Assembly (NCBI GenBank): GCA_036267255.1 | Contig: DATAWK010000031.1 | Coordinates: 124,001-188,000 of the forward strand | From: DATAWK01 sp036267255 | GTDB taxonomy: Bacteria > Acidobacteriota > Terriglobia > Terriglobales > Acidobacteriaceae | Reading direction: 5' to 3' | Length of the DNA: 64,000 nucleotides | Made by a program: the position numbers and the translations under genes | Notes under the pieces: generated by a model | What the model saw: the letters and a program-made list of their open reading frames with translations, nothing else | Databases searched by the model: none | What the model was told of the DNA's origin: nothing | Shown here: positions 28,104 through 35,852 of the stretch, in pieces | Numbering within the stretch: the first letter of the stretch is position 1 | Layout: each line of letters begins with the position of its first letter

Positions 28104-29345
28104 ATGGGAGAGGAAAAACAAGCCCCCGAAATGCCATCGCCTGAATCTCAGGCAGCCCCTTCGGTCACCGAGAATGCCTCTAGCCTGCACGACAAGCGCG
28201 TGCGGCCTGAGGGCGTTGTGCCTAAACAGGCACAAGGATACGTCGTTGCTGGACTCGCCGTGTTGATCCTGATGGCGGTGATGTTCTCAAAGGACCACGC
28301 CAGGACTGCGCAGAAAGATGTCTTGCAACCCTCGCTGGCTGTGTCCACAGACATGAACCAGCGAAAGATTCATGAGCTGGAACAGGATCTCAGCGCCGAC
28401 CAGCGCCAGAGTCAGCAGAAGGCCGGCACAGTGGCATCTCCAGGAGGCGCTGCGGATACGACAAACCCCGCTCAGGCGAGTAGTGCGGCTCCCGCTGCGC
28501 AGTTGCCGTCCCCTACTGAGCCGATCCGCGATCCAATTGTCGATGCGGAAAAGGCTCTGACTTTCAAAGCCCGCTTCGCGTCGAACCTTGTCTCCGGCAA
28601 TGACAACGTTACAGGGTCTTCATCACCTGCGCCGATCGTCTCTCCCGCTGCGAACGGTGTAGCCGTGAATAACCCTGTAATTCCATCTGCTCCTGCTCTG
28701 CAGCACCCTGACGCGGATGCAAAGCGTCCTCCGGAGGTAAATGTCAACTCCGCGCACGGCCAGCCTTACGTTCTCTTCGAGGGAACCACCATCGACACTG
28801 CGCTGGTGAACCGTCTGGATGGTGAGTTCGCCGGACCGGTGAAAGTGATGGTGACGAATCCTGTCTACAGCCGGGACCGCCAGCATGTCCTCATCCCGGA
28901 AGGCACGTTCATTCTCGGTGATGCGCAGAAGGTCTCCGGCTTCGGCCAGAAACGCCTCGCCGTCGCCTTCCACCGCATGATTATGCCTGACGGGTACTCC
29001 GTCGACCTTGACCAGTTCCGCGGTCTCGATCAGGTTGGGGAAACCGGCCTCAAGGATAAGGTCAACAACCATTACCTCCAAATCTTTGGCGCGTCGATTG
29101 CGCTTGGCATCATCTCCGGCGCAGCCGAAGCGACCACGGACTCCGGTTACGAGCAGAACGGCGCGGATATGTACCGCCAAGGCATGGCATCGAGCCTTTC
29201 CGCCTCTGGCGCGAACGTACTCGATAAATTCATCAATATTCCTCCGACCATCACTATCCGTGAAGGACACCGCATCAAGATTTATCTCACCCAGGACATG
29301 CTGCTGCCCGCATATGAAAACCACGACATGCCAGGGGTGATGTGA
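28104..29345 (+). CDS. trbI: VirB10/TrbI-type T4SS core protein
   Basis: A 413-residue bitopic protein spanning both membranes. A cytosolic acidic N-terminus is followed by a single TM helix at residues ~45-61 (GYVVAGLAVLILMAVMF), a long Ala/Pro/Ser/Gln-rich periplasmic linker, and a C-terminal VirB10 barrel with YVLFEGTTIDTALVNRLDGE, VYSRDRQHVLIPEGTFILGD and RIKIYLTQDMLLP at the end. ATG 28104 follows a short gap after trbG; the frame continues upstream without need. Confidence 0.93.
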   Translation: MGEEKQAPEMPSPESQAAPSVTENASSLHDKRVRPEGVVPKQAQGYVVAGLAVLILMAVMFSKDHARTAQKDVLQPSLAVSTDMNQRKIHELEQDLSADQRQSQQKAGTVASPGGAADTTNPAQASSAAPAAQLPSPTEPIRDPIVDAEKALTFKARFASNLVSGNDNVTGSSSPAPIVSPAANGVAVNNPVIPSAPALQHPDADAKRPPEVNVNSAHGQPYVLFEGTTIDTALVNRLDGEFAGPVKVMVTNPVYSRDRQHVLIPEGTFILGDAQKVSGFGQKRLAVAFHRMIMPDGYSVDLDQFRGLDQVGETGLKDKVNNHYLQIFGASIALGIISGAAEATTDSGYEQNGADMYRQGMASSLSASGANVLDKFINIPPTITIREGHRIKIYLTQDMLLPAYENHDMPGVM

Positions 29346-29485
29346 TGCGCATCGCTGCGCTCGCGCTTCTCGTGCTCGTGGTTGGCTGCGCCTCTCCCTC
29401 GCCACGGAATGAGCCATCCCCTTATCGCTACATATCCACCGCGCCGTTGCTTACGCTCGGCGCGCACAGAAAGGAACTGCCATGA
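29345..29485 (+). CDS. Small lipoprotein, VirB7-like
   Basis: A 46-residue protein overlapping the virB10 stop codon (TGATG) and the next start (ATGA), so it is translationally coupled. It begins MRIAALALLVLVVGCASPSP, a signal peptide with lipobox VVGC. This matches VirB7/TrbH-like lipoproteins that stabilise VirB9 in the outer membrane. Assignment rests on size, lipobox and operon place. Confidence 0.72.
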   Translation: MRIAALALLVLVVGCASPSPRNEPSPYRYISTAPLLTLGAHRKELP

Positions 29486-30357
29486 AATCCACCAAACTAC
29501 TTGTGTCGATTCTCGCTCTCATTGTCGCGCTTGCGCCTGCGGCGCGCGCGCAGTTTGGATCGGGCATCGTCTTCGATCCGACTCAGAGCGCCCATGCCAT
29601 TCAGCAGATCGAGCAGAATGTGCAAGGTCTCCAGCCCGCGGAACAGATCTACACCTCCACCTACAAAACCATGACCCAGGTCATCGCCGCCTACAACCTC
29701 GCATACCAGATGTCGCGGATGCCGCAGAACCTCGCCGCGCGCTACCAGTCGGATTTCTCCATGTGGACCAACCTCACCAATCCCAGCCTCTCGGCGGCGA
29801 ACACTTCCGGTATCACTTCGGCGTGGATCAACGCGCTCGATCTCGGGAACCCCACGCGCGCCATGTCCGCTTACAACGGCGCCGTGATTCCATTGCAGAG
29901 TTATCCCTCCGGCAGCCTGTCGGCGCTCGATTCGACGACCCAGGCCACGGTCCAGAACCAGTACGCCAGCTCCGAGATCGGGCAGACCAATGTGACCAAT
30001 ATGCTCTCCACGCTGGGCACCATCCGGTCCAACTCACAGACCTTCCAGCAGAAGCTGGCCAACCTCGAATCGGATACTTATTCCACTAGCCCCGGCCAGC
30101 AGACACAGAACGCTTTGCTCGGCAAAATCAACTCGGCCACACTCCTGCAAATTCATTCGCAGCAGGACACCAACCAAATTCTCGCCGCCGCCGTGCAACA
30201 GAAGGTGCTCGACGCGAAAGAAGAATTGGACGAGCGCAATCGCCTGATCAACCAGTCGATTTACTTTCAGCAGAACTTTCCCACCCTCATGCAGAATGTG
30301 ACCGGCGGCGTGAGCGATTCCATCCACGCCATCTCCCTCAGCACCACAGGACAGTGA
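29482..30357 (+). CDS. trbJ: TrbJ/VirB5-type T4SS protein
   Basis: A 291-residue secreted protein with signal peptide (LLVSILALIVALAPAARAQF). The mature part begins with GIVFDPTQSAHAIQQIEQNV, a TrbJ hallmark (FDP.N...N). It is then almost wholly helical and Gln/Asn/Ser-rich, ending with DERNRLINQSIYFQQNFPT. TrbJ/VirB5 is a minor pilus-tip protein and often includes entry exclusion. Confidence 0.85.
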   Translation: MKSTKLLVSILALIVALAPAARAQFGSGIVFDPTQSAHAIQQIEQNVQGLQPAEQIYTSTYKTMTQVIAAYNLAYQMSRMPQNLAARYQSDFSMWTNLTNPSLSAANTSGITSAWINALDLGNPTRAMSAYNGAVIPLQSYPSGSLSALDSTTQATVQNQYASSEIGQTNVTNMLSTLGTIRSNSQTFQQKLANLESDTYSTSPGQQTQNALLGKINSATLLQIHSQQDTNQILAAAVQQKVLDAKEELDERNRLINQSIYFQQNFPTLMQNVTGGVSDSIHAISLSTTGQ

Positions 30358-30360
30358 GCC

Positions 30361-31185
30361 ATGCAGCAGAACCCCTTTACCTTTCTCAACCAGGCCATCA
30401 GCCAGTTATTGATGACGAACAGCCCTACGCTTCAGGCCACCGGTCTCGACATTTTCCGTGGACTGGCTGTGATTTTGATCGTCTGGTTCGGAATCAAGTC
30501 CGCGCTCTCCGCTGCGCAAGGGCACGGCGGCGGTTTCCACTTTGCGCAGTTCGCCGACCTGATCTTGATGATCGCCTTCGGTCTGGGCATGTTGACCTAT
30601 TACTCCACGCCGATCCCCGGCGTCGGCTACAGCTTCAGCGATCTCATCACTCAGGAAGCCCTCAGTCTCTCCGGCAAGATTGAATCGCAGCAGACACAGC
30701 AGATCGCCACCGCCGTGGTTAACGCGGAACAACAACTCGGCGCACCTCCGGGCAAGTTCAGCATCCTGGAGGATCTAACTTACCTGCTCATCGTTCTGAT
30801 ATTGGCGGCGATGCAGGCTGTGGCCTTTGCTGTCATTGCCTATGGCTACGTTGCCGCCGCCGTCTGCGTTCTCATTGGTCCTATCTTCATTCCCTGGTTC
30901 ATCGTGCCGAAGATGGACTGGTTGTTTTGGGGATGGTTCAAGGCGTTCATCGGCTTCAGTTTCTACCAGGTCATCGCCTCGGCTTTCATCTATGTCTTCT
31001 CACAAGTCCTGACCTCGATGTTCAAGGTCATTGGCAACATCAGCATCTCGAACGCATTCACGATTCTACCCGCACTGCTCGTCACGCTTTTTGTCTGCAT
31101 CTACGGCCTGGTCAAGATTCCGGAGCTGACAGGAGCCATCCTTAGCGGACGCAGCGGCACATGGGTCAACCCGACGGGGAAATAA
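30361..31185 (+). CDS. trbL: TrbL/VirB6-type polytopic membrane protein
   Basis: A 274-residue inner-membrane protein with about six hydrophobic segments, including GLAVILIVWFGIKSAL, FADLILMIAFGLGMLTYY, YLLIVLILAAMQAVAFAVIA, VCVLIGPIFIPWFIVPKMDW and ILPALLVTLFVCIYGLVKIP. The 'GP.fi...l....d..f..W....i....y....a' pattern in the middle is the VirB6/TrbL signature. It forms the inner-membrane pore. Confidence 0.9.
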   Translation: MQQNPFTFLNQAISQLLMTNSPTLQATGLDIFRGLAVILIVWFGIKSALSAAQGHGGGFHFAQFADLILMIAFGLGMLTYYSTPIPGVGYSFSDLITQEALSLSGKIESQQTQQIATAVVNAEQQLGAPPGKFSILEDLTYLLIVLILAAMQAVAFAVIAYGYVAAAVCVLIGPIFIPWFIVPKMDWLFWGWFKAFIGFSFYQVIASAFIYVFSQVLTSMFKVIGNISISNAFTILPALLVTLFVCIYGLVKIPELTGAILSGRSGTWVNPTGK

Positions 31186-31189
31186 CTCC

Positions 31190-31873
31190 ATGACAGATAC
31201 AAATAAGACACTTCCCATTACCGATGCCGGGTACAAATTCCTGGAACTGTATGCGGAGCCGGTTGTCACCAATACCTATCTCAAGGTGGCGATCCTTGTA
31301 CTCTCCGTCGTCGCGCTCGCTTTGCTTGCGCTTCTCTATCGCGCCGAAACCGCCGCTCTGCGGCTGAAGCCGCTCGTCATCTCCATCTCCGACATTGGGC
31401 GCGGTCAGGTGATGAACTATGACGATTTCGCCAAAATTCCAGTCGAGCGCGTCAGCAAATACTATCTGGCGCGATGGACAGGGCTTTACTACGGTCGCAA
31501 TCACGCCACCTTGCAGCGAGACTTTTCGCAATCGCTAGACTTCTTCTCGAATGAGTTGCAGTCTGCAACCCTGACGCGGGTGAACCAGCAGAAAATGCTC
31601 GAAAGCTTCCTGCTCGATCCGAGTGCGCCCAACGTGGACATTGAGATTGACGCGGTTGTGTTAGAGGACACCCGACAGTCGCCCTATCGCGCAGACATTG
31701 AGTTCGAAAAGATATTTCGTTCTCCGGGGGACGGACAGGAACAACGGCGTGAACGCTGGACCGCGAATGTCATCTATAGCTTCCGCAGTGAAGTCCCCAA
31801 CCAGATGTTGCTTACGAATCCTCTCGGTCTCATTATCAGCTACGTCCACGAAGACCAGGCGTTTGGGAGTTGA
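31190..31873 (+). CDS. trbF: VirB8/TrbF-type T4SS protein
   Basis: A 227-residue bitopic protein. A cytosolic N-terminus, a single TM helix (VAILVLSVVALALLALLY), and a periplasmic NTF2-like domain containing YYLARWTGLYYGRNHATLQR, FDIEIDAVV-like VDIEIDAVVLEDTRQSPYRA and RRERWTANVIYSF. This matches TrbF/VirB8, the assembly scaffold. It is the last standard T4SS gene in this block. Confidence 0.85.
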   Translation: MTDTNKTLPITDAGYKFLELYAEPVVTNTYLKVAILVLSVVALALLALLYRAETAALRLKPLVISISDIGRGQVMNYDDFAKIPVERVSKYYLARWTGLYYGRNHATLQRDFSQSLDFFSNELQSATLTRVNQQKMLESFLLDPSAPNVDIEIDAVVLEDTRQSPYRADIEFEKIFRSPGDGQEQRRERWTANVIYSFRSEVPNQMLLTNPLGLIISYVHEDQAFGS

Positions 31874-31878
31874 GAACC

Positions 31879-32271
31879 ATGCGACCAAAGAAGCCCATCC
31901 TGCTCTATTGCTCCGACCGTGAATTGCTCTCTGCTCTCGCGTTCGTGTTGCGGTTGCACCCCTATGACGTGACCGCCGTTCACGATAGCAACGTCGCGGT
32001 GGAGATAGGCACGATCAGAGATACCGCTCTCATCTGTGGGGTCCTGATCCACGCGCAACAGGCCGATCCTGCCGGAAGGCTCATTCACCGTTTGCTGGAA
32101 TCGGGTCTGCATATTCCTCTGTTGCTGGTGGACCGTGCCGGAGACCTCGCACCCGTTCGCTACGCCGACATAGTGCTTTATGGCCGCAATACTACGACAG
32201 CGCACATCCTTGCTTCGCTTCAGGTGCTTTGTCGTCGCAAACCAGGACCCAAATCGCGGAGCGCTGAATGA
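31879..32271 (+). CDS. Receiver-like protein without the phosphorylation Asp
   Basis: A 130-residue protein shaped like a response-regulator receiver domain: ILLYCSDRELLSALAFVLRL at strand 1, ICGVLIHAQQADPAGRLIHR at strand 3, PLLLVDRAGD, and DIVLYGRNTTTAHILASLQV at the end. The position where phospho-Asp would be reads LIHAQ, so phosphorylation is unlikely. A basic C-terminal tail (RRKPGPKSRSAE) could touch DNA. It lies between trbF and the cytosine methyltransferase, overlapping the latter by four bases. Function unknown. Confidence 0.55.
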   Translation: MRPKKPILLYCSDRELLSALAFVLRLHPYDVTAVHDSNVAVEIGTIRDTALICGVLIHAQQADPAGRLIHRLLESGLHIPLLLVDRAGDLAPVRYADIVLYGRNTTTAHILASLQVLCRRKPGPKSRSAE

Positions 32272-33791
32272 GATATCTCTCCGTATGTTCGGGTATCGAG
32301 GCGGTCTCCGTCGCATGGCAGCCACTCGGCTGGCAGCCCGTCATGTTTGCGGAGATCGATCCGTTTTGCTGCTGGCTACTGCGCTCGCGCTATCGCGCAT
32401 CGCGGCCCATCTTCATGCCCAGCCCGCATGATGCGCCCGACAAGAAAGAGGAGAGACGCCGCGCGGCAGCCATCCGCAACATCGTTGCTCTGCCTGCCGA
32501 TGGCGATGTGATCAACGCGGGAGATTTCACCAGGATAGGTAAAGCCGATGTGGGAACAATCGACCTTCTGGCCGGAGGAACACCTTGCCAGTCTTTCTCC
32601 ATCGCCGGTAAGCGAGCGGGACTGGATGATCCGCGTGGCAACCTCACCATCGAGTTTGCTCGACTTGCTGATCGCCTCCGGCCCGTATGGGTGGTGTGGG
32701 AGAACGTCCCCGGTGTGCTGTCGATTGACGGCGGACGGACGTTTGGAGCCTTCCTTGGGATGCTGGTCGAACTCGGGTATGGCCTCGCATGGCGAATCCT
32801 GGATGCTCGCTATTTCGGAGTCCCCCAGCGCCGCCGCCGCGTCTTCGTTGTCGGACATCTTGGAGACTGGCGAGCCGCCTCAGCGGTACTGGTTGAGCGC
32901 GCGTGCCTGTCGGGGCATTCTCCGTCGCGCCGAGAAACGAGGCAAAATATTGCCCCTACCCTTAGCGCACGCGCTCATGGCGGTGGCGGGCCAGGAACGG
33001 ACTTCGACCTCGACGGCGGCCTGATTCCAAACACTGACGATATTTCTCGCTGCCTGAACGCGGGCGGCGCGGGCAGACAGGATTATGAAACAGAAACGCT
33101 AATCGCGCACTCTCTCTTCGCTGATGGATTTGACGCGGGCGAAGATGGCACCGGACGCGGGACGCCGATGATTCCGGTCGCCATCTGCACCGCGCACACG
33201 CAATCCAATGGCAGCGGCTTCTCCGATGGCGTTGCACATACCTTGGAGAGTGGAACCTCCCAAGCAGTCGCCTTCAATCTGCGCGGCAGAGAGGGTGGTG
33301 CGTTGCCGGAAGTGTCCGACGCAGCCAGCATCCGCGCTGCCACGGGAGGCAGTAGTAACAGCTACGTCGCCTTCTCGGCAAAGGACTATGGCGCCGACGT
33401 GGACGACATCGCGCCCACACTGCGTGGCATGGGGCACGGCGGGAGTCACGCCAACGGCGGCGGACAAGTAGCTGTCGCATGGTCCGGGGAACTCACTGCA
33501 TCAAGCGATGTCGCGGGAACTCTTCAACGTGGCGGCGAGGGCGGAAGGGCCGATGGAGTGATGACGTCGCAGATGGCCGTGCGGCGGCTTACGCCCCGCG
33601 AATGTGAGCGTCTGCAGGGATTTCCCGACGACTACACGCTCGTCGAGTACCGCGGCAGACTGGCAGCCGATGGGCCACGCTACAAAGCCCTTGGCAACTC
33701 AATGGCAGTCCCGGTCATGCGCTGGATCGGAGAGCGCATTGCTCAAGTCGATGCCATCCTCCGTGAGCGCGGCGTGCGGAGGTCGTCATGA
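32268..33791 (+). CDS. C5-cytosine DNA methyltransferase with repeated target-recognition region
   Basis: A 507-residue Dcm-type enzyme. Motif I LSVCSGIEAVSVAW, motif IV GGTPCQSFSIAGKRAGLDD with the catalytic Cys, motif VI WENVPGVLS, motif VIII QRRRRVFVVGHL, motif IX RRLTPRECERLQGFPDDYT, and motif X YKALGNSMAVPVMRWIG. Between VIII and IX there are ~230 residues with repeated Gly-rich units such as IAPTLSARAHGGGGPGT, ISRCLNAGGAGRQ, VAHTLESGTSQAVAF, IAPTLRGMGHGGSHANGGG and VAGTLQRGGEGGRADGVM, a layout known in phage methylases and suggesting multiple recognition modules. No restriction partner adjoins. Likely protects the element against host restriction. Confidence 0.92.
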   Translation: MRYLSVCSGIEAVSVAWQPLGWQPVMFAEIDPFCCWLLRSRYRASRPIFMPSPHDAPDKKEERRRAAAIRNIVALPADGDVINAGDFTRIGKADVGTIDLLAGGTPCQSFSIAGKRAGLDDPRGNLTIEFARLADRLRPVWVVWENVPGVLSIDGGRTFGAFLGMLVELGYGLAWRILDARYFGVPQRRRRVFVVGHLGDWRAASAVLVERACLSGHSPSRRETRQNIAPTLSARAHGGGGPGTDFDLDGGLIPNTDDISRCLNAGGAGRQDYETETLIAHSLFADGFDAGEDGTGRGTPMIPVAICTAHTQSNGSGFSDGVAHTLESGTSQAVAFNLRGREGGALPEVSDAASIRAATGGSSNSYVAFSAKDYGADVDDIAPTLRGMGHGGSHANGGGQVAVAWSGELTASSDVAGTLQRGGEGGRADGVMTSQMAVRRLTPRECERLQGFPDDYTLVEYRGRLAADGPRYKALGNSMAVPVMRWIGERIAQVDAILRERGVRRSS

Positions 33792-34366
33792 GCAGCGGCG
33801 CCTTCAATCCGAAGATGCAGGCACACATCTCCCAGGCGCAAAGGAATCGCGGCTTTCTTCCTGCCCTCGCAGGCACAGCGTCGGAGCCACGCAGCTTGCC
33901 TCCCACTCCGTCGCCTAAACACAGGTCCTTCGCATGGCAGGGCGCGGAGGACGATGCGGGCCATCGGAGAGCATGGTTCACCCACTCCCTGCTTTTGCAG
34001 CCGGATACATGGCAAACGACAGAACATGGTTTCACTGTAGTCCGGTTGCACGGACGCCCTTATATAGCTGCCCATCAGCAGGGTGTTTACATAGATCGCC
34101 AATTCTCCCGTATTTTTCCTGCTCACCTCCGGTCACTCGCTCAGTGCTTTTCCCGCGCCCGGCGGGAACTGCGCGGCTCTGCTTCGCTCTGGCGAGCGCC
34201 CTACGGATTTCGGTTTCCAGAAAATCTTTTGCGCACAGAACGCGCAAAACATTTTCCAGACCCTCCGAAAAAGCACCGCTTGCCCTTGGGAGCGGGGCAC
34301 TCTCGCGTCGCTTCGCGCAGGAGTGTCCCGGAGGCAATCCGGGCAAATACAAAACAGGAGAAATGA
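33788..34366 (+). CDS. Uncertain coupled reading frame after the C5 methylase
   Basis: A 192-codon frame whose ATG overlaps the methylase stop (ATGA) and has a strong GGAGG ribosome site seven bases upstream, so translation initiation here looks genuine. The translation has no recognisable domain, is rich in Arg/Ser/Pro/His, and its last ~75 codons run through the structured leader that is repeated upstream of another gene. I suspect a short or decayed gene whose real end lies near 34130, or none at all. Confidence 0.3.
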   Translation: MSSGAFNPKMQAHISQAQRNRGFLPALAGTASEPRSLPPTPSPKHRSFAWQGAEDDAGHRRAWFTHSLLLQPDTWQTTEHGFTVVRLHGRPYIAAHQQGVYIDRQFSRIFPAHLRSLAQCFSRARRELRGSASLWRAPYGFRFPENLLRTERAKHFPDPPKKHRLPLGAGHSRVASRRSVPEAIRANTKQEK

Positions 34367-34367
34367 C
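34150..34367. repeat. Structured leader B, homologous to leader A
   Basis: Homologue of 22880-23085, ending at the ssb start codon. It contains a 9-bp stem GGGGCACTC/GAGTGTCCC (one G-T pair) around the inner hairpin CGCG-TCGCTT-CGCG (34290-34329). The block TCGCGTCGCTTCGCGCAGG is shared exactly with leader A. Candidate single-strand promoter for ssb. Confidence 0.55.
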
Positions 34368-34775
34368 ATGGCACTCTACGAAAACAAAATCACTCTGAAG
34401 GGCTACATCGGCAAGGACGCCGAGAACTTCGCCACCAAACAGCAGCGGACCTTTACGGTCCTGTCGCTGGCCACCAAGTCCGGCTACAAGGACAAGCAGA
34501 CGAAGGAGTGGGTGAACCACACCGAATGGCACCGCATCGTGGCTTTCGGCAAGCCTGCCGAGTACGCGAAGAACTTGAAGAAGGGCGACTATGTCCAGAT
34601 AGAAGGCGAGTTGCGCAGCACCGAATTTGATGCGGAAGTTGGCGAAGGCAAGAAGAAGGCCACGGTCAAACGCCGGGGCTGGGAGATACGCGCCAGCATC
34701 GTCAGGAAGCTGACGCAGCCCCAGGCTGGCGAGAACCCCGATGCCAATCCCATCACGGAGGATGACGCCGCGTAA
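34368..34775 (+). CDS. ssb: Single-stranded DNA-binding protein
   Basis: A 135-residue OB-fold protein: ALYENKITLKGYIGKDAENF, FTVLSLATKSGYKDKQTKEW, HTEWHRIVAFGKPAEYAKNL, KKGDYVQIEGELRSTEFD and RRGWEIRASIVRKL. This is the core SSB pattern. The short C-terminal tail (NPITEDDAA) is acidic but lacks the classic DDDIPF-type tip. ATG follows CAGGAGAAATGAC. Such plasmid/ICE SSBs coat the incoming strand during transfer. Confidence 0.93.
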   Translation: MALYENKITLKGYIGKDAENFATKQQRTFTVLSLATKSGYKDKQTKEWVNHTEWHRIVAFGKPAEYAKNLKKGDYVQIEGELRSTEFDAEVGEGKKKATVKRRGWEIRASIVRKLTQPQAGENPDANPITEDDAA

Positions 34776-34806
34776 GCGGCGTTGTCCTCCCACGGGAGGT
34801 GCAATC

Positions 34807-35211
34807 ATGACGCTCTTTGAAAACACCGTCATCTTACGCGGGTTCCTCGGCGGAGATGCCGACGTTCCCACCTCGGACCATATCCAGCATGATTCTTTCG
34901 CGGTGCTGGTGCTGGGCATTGTGTCAGGTACCTGGAAGAAGCAGACCTGCGAGTGGATTCCGCGCACCGAATGGCACAGGGTCATTTGTCCTGGCCCGTT
35001 TTTCTGCGGCTTCACGCGCGGCATGAAGCAGGGTGAGTATATCGAGGTCACGGGCGAGCTGCACCGCTCGGATTATGACCGGAGCATCACCGTCGCGGGC
35101 GAGCGGTTCCCGGTCACGCAGTCCACCTATGAAGTCCACGCACTCACGATACGCAGGCTGGAAGTTCCATCCATTGGCGTCGACGAGAGCGCCGAGGGTG
35201 AGGAGACGTGA
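34807..35211 (+). CDS. Second SSB-like OB-fold protein
   Basis: A 134-residue protein related to the preceding SSB: TLFENTVILRGFLGGDADVP, FAVLVLGIVSGTWKKQTCEW, RTEWHRVICPGPFFCGFTRG, KQGEYIEVTGELHRSDYDRS and STYEVHALTIRRLEVP. The core is preserved but diverged, consistent with an old duplication. GGGAGGTGCAATC precedes ATG 34807. A stem-loop follows the gene. May form mixed tetramers or act on a different ssDNA step. Confidence 0.82.
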   Translation: MTLFENTVILRGFLGGDADVPTSDHIQHDSFAVLVLGIVSGTWKKQTCEWIPRTEWHRVICPGPFFCGFTRGMKQGEYIEVTGELHRSDYDRSITVAGERFPVTQSTYEVHALTIRRLEVPSIGVDESAEGEET

Positions 35212-35226
35212 CTCGTTGGCTTAATT

Positions 35227-35252
35227 TGCGGAGAGGAGAAATCCTCTCCGCA
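35227..35252 (+). terminator. GAAA-capped intrinsic terminator-like hairpin
   Basis: Perfect 11-bp stem TGCGGAGAGGA / TCCTCTCCGCA with a GAAA tetraloop, followed by TTTCT. It lies 15 bases after the second SSB-like gene and before the next gene, so it probably ends or dampens the ssb transcript. The T-tract is short. Confidence 0.6.
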
Positions 35253-35299
35253 TTTCTGCTGCTATATGCCGCGTCATGATCGCGGCAGAAAGGAATCTC

Positions 35300-35596
35300 A
35301 TGATCGCCAATGCCGTGTTCGTCGCCACGCTGATCTTTCTCGCGCTCGGCTTCTGGCTGACACGCGAGATGCAGTTCCTCATTCCCTGGCGCAGCGTCAT
35401 CCTGCACAGCTATATGGGCAGCATCGCGCTTTACTGCGCTTTGCTCTTTGCCAACATCCTCGGCCTTGCCATCTGGGTCGAGCGCAAATTTTTCCTCCGC
35501 GACACAGGCCGCAAACTCAAACATTTCGATCAGGAGATACACAGTGGACATTCGGAACTCTCAGAGGAGATCGCCGCGCAGTTCGGCGAAGAGTAA
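35300..35596 (+). CDS. Small two-helix membrane protein, unknown
   Basis: A 98-residue protein with two hydrophobic helices (AVFVATLIFLALGFWL and SYMGSIALYCALLFANILGL) and a charged, helical C-terminal tail (RKFFLRDTGRKLKHFDQEIH). I chose ATG 35300 because AAAGGAATCTC precedes it; an ATG at 35276 has no ribosome site. Part of the conserved ICE backbone by position. The following gene starts inside its 3' end. Confidence 0.6.
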   Translation: MIANAVFVATLIFLALGFWLTREMQFLIPWRSVILHSYMGSIALYCALLFANILGLAIWVERKFFLRDTGRKLKHFDQEIHSGHSELSEEIAAQFGEE

Positions 35597-35852
35597 GCAG
35601 GATACAAGCGGAACGCCGGAGACATTGCATCGACCCTTCACGGAATTCGATGAAGAGAAGTATATGGACTTCTCGATGGGCATGGTTGCCCGCGTCCGCG
35701 CCGCCAAAGAAGCCGCACAACGCGAGATGGAGTCCTTCGGCGATGTCTCGGAGTACGACATCACTACGCTTCAGGGGCAATTGAAAGAGGAACCTGTCGT
35801 CCCGTCGCAGCCTCCCCTCGACTTTGGGAGCAAACAGCAGGAGACAGACTGA
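35544..35852 (+). CDS. Small charged ICE protein, unknown
   Basis: A 102-residue frame starting at GTG 35544 with AGGAG seven bases upstream, and overlapping the previous gene by 53 bases. The N-terminal ~25 residues are basic (RNSQRRSPRSSAKSKQD) and the middle is a helix MGMVARVRAAKEAAQREMES, ending acidic/Pro-rich. No family recognised. It ends on the first base of the following gene. Confidence 0.5.
   Translation: MDIRNSQRRSPRSSAKSKQDTSGTPETLHRPFTEFDEEKYMDFSMGMVARVRAAKEAAQREMESFGDVSEYDITTLQGQLKEEPVVPSQPPLDFGSKQQETD

Noticed and set aside
34032..35051. 339-codon antisense frame through ssb and the leader
   Set aside because: Opposite two SSB genes with clear OB-fold motifs. Its similarity to a frame near 22,900 is explained by the homologous leaders, not by a protein.
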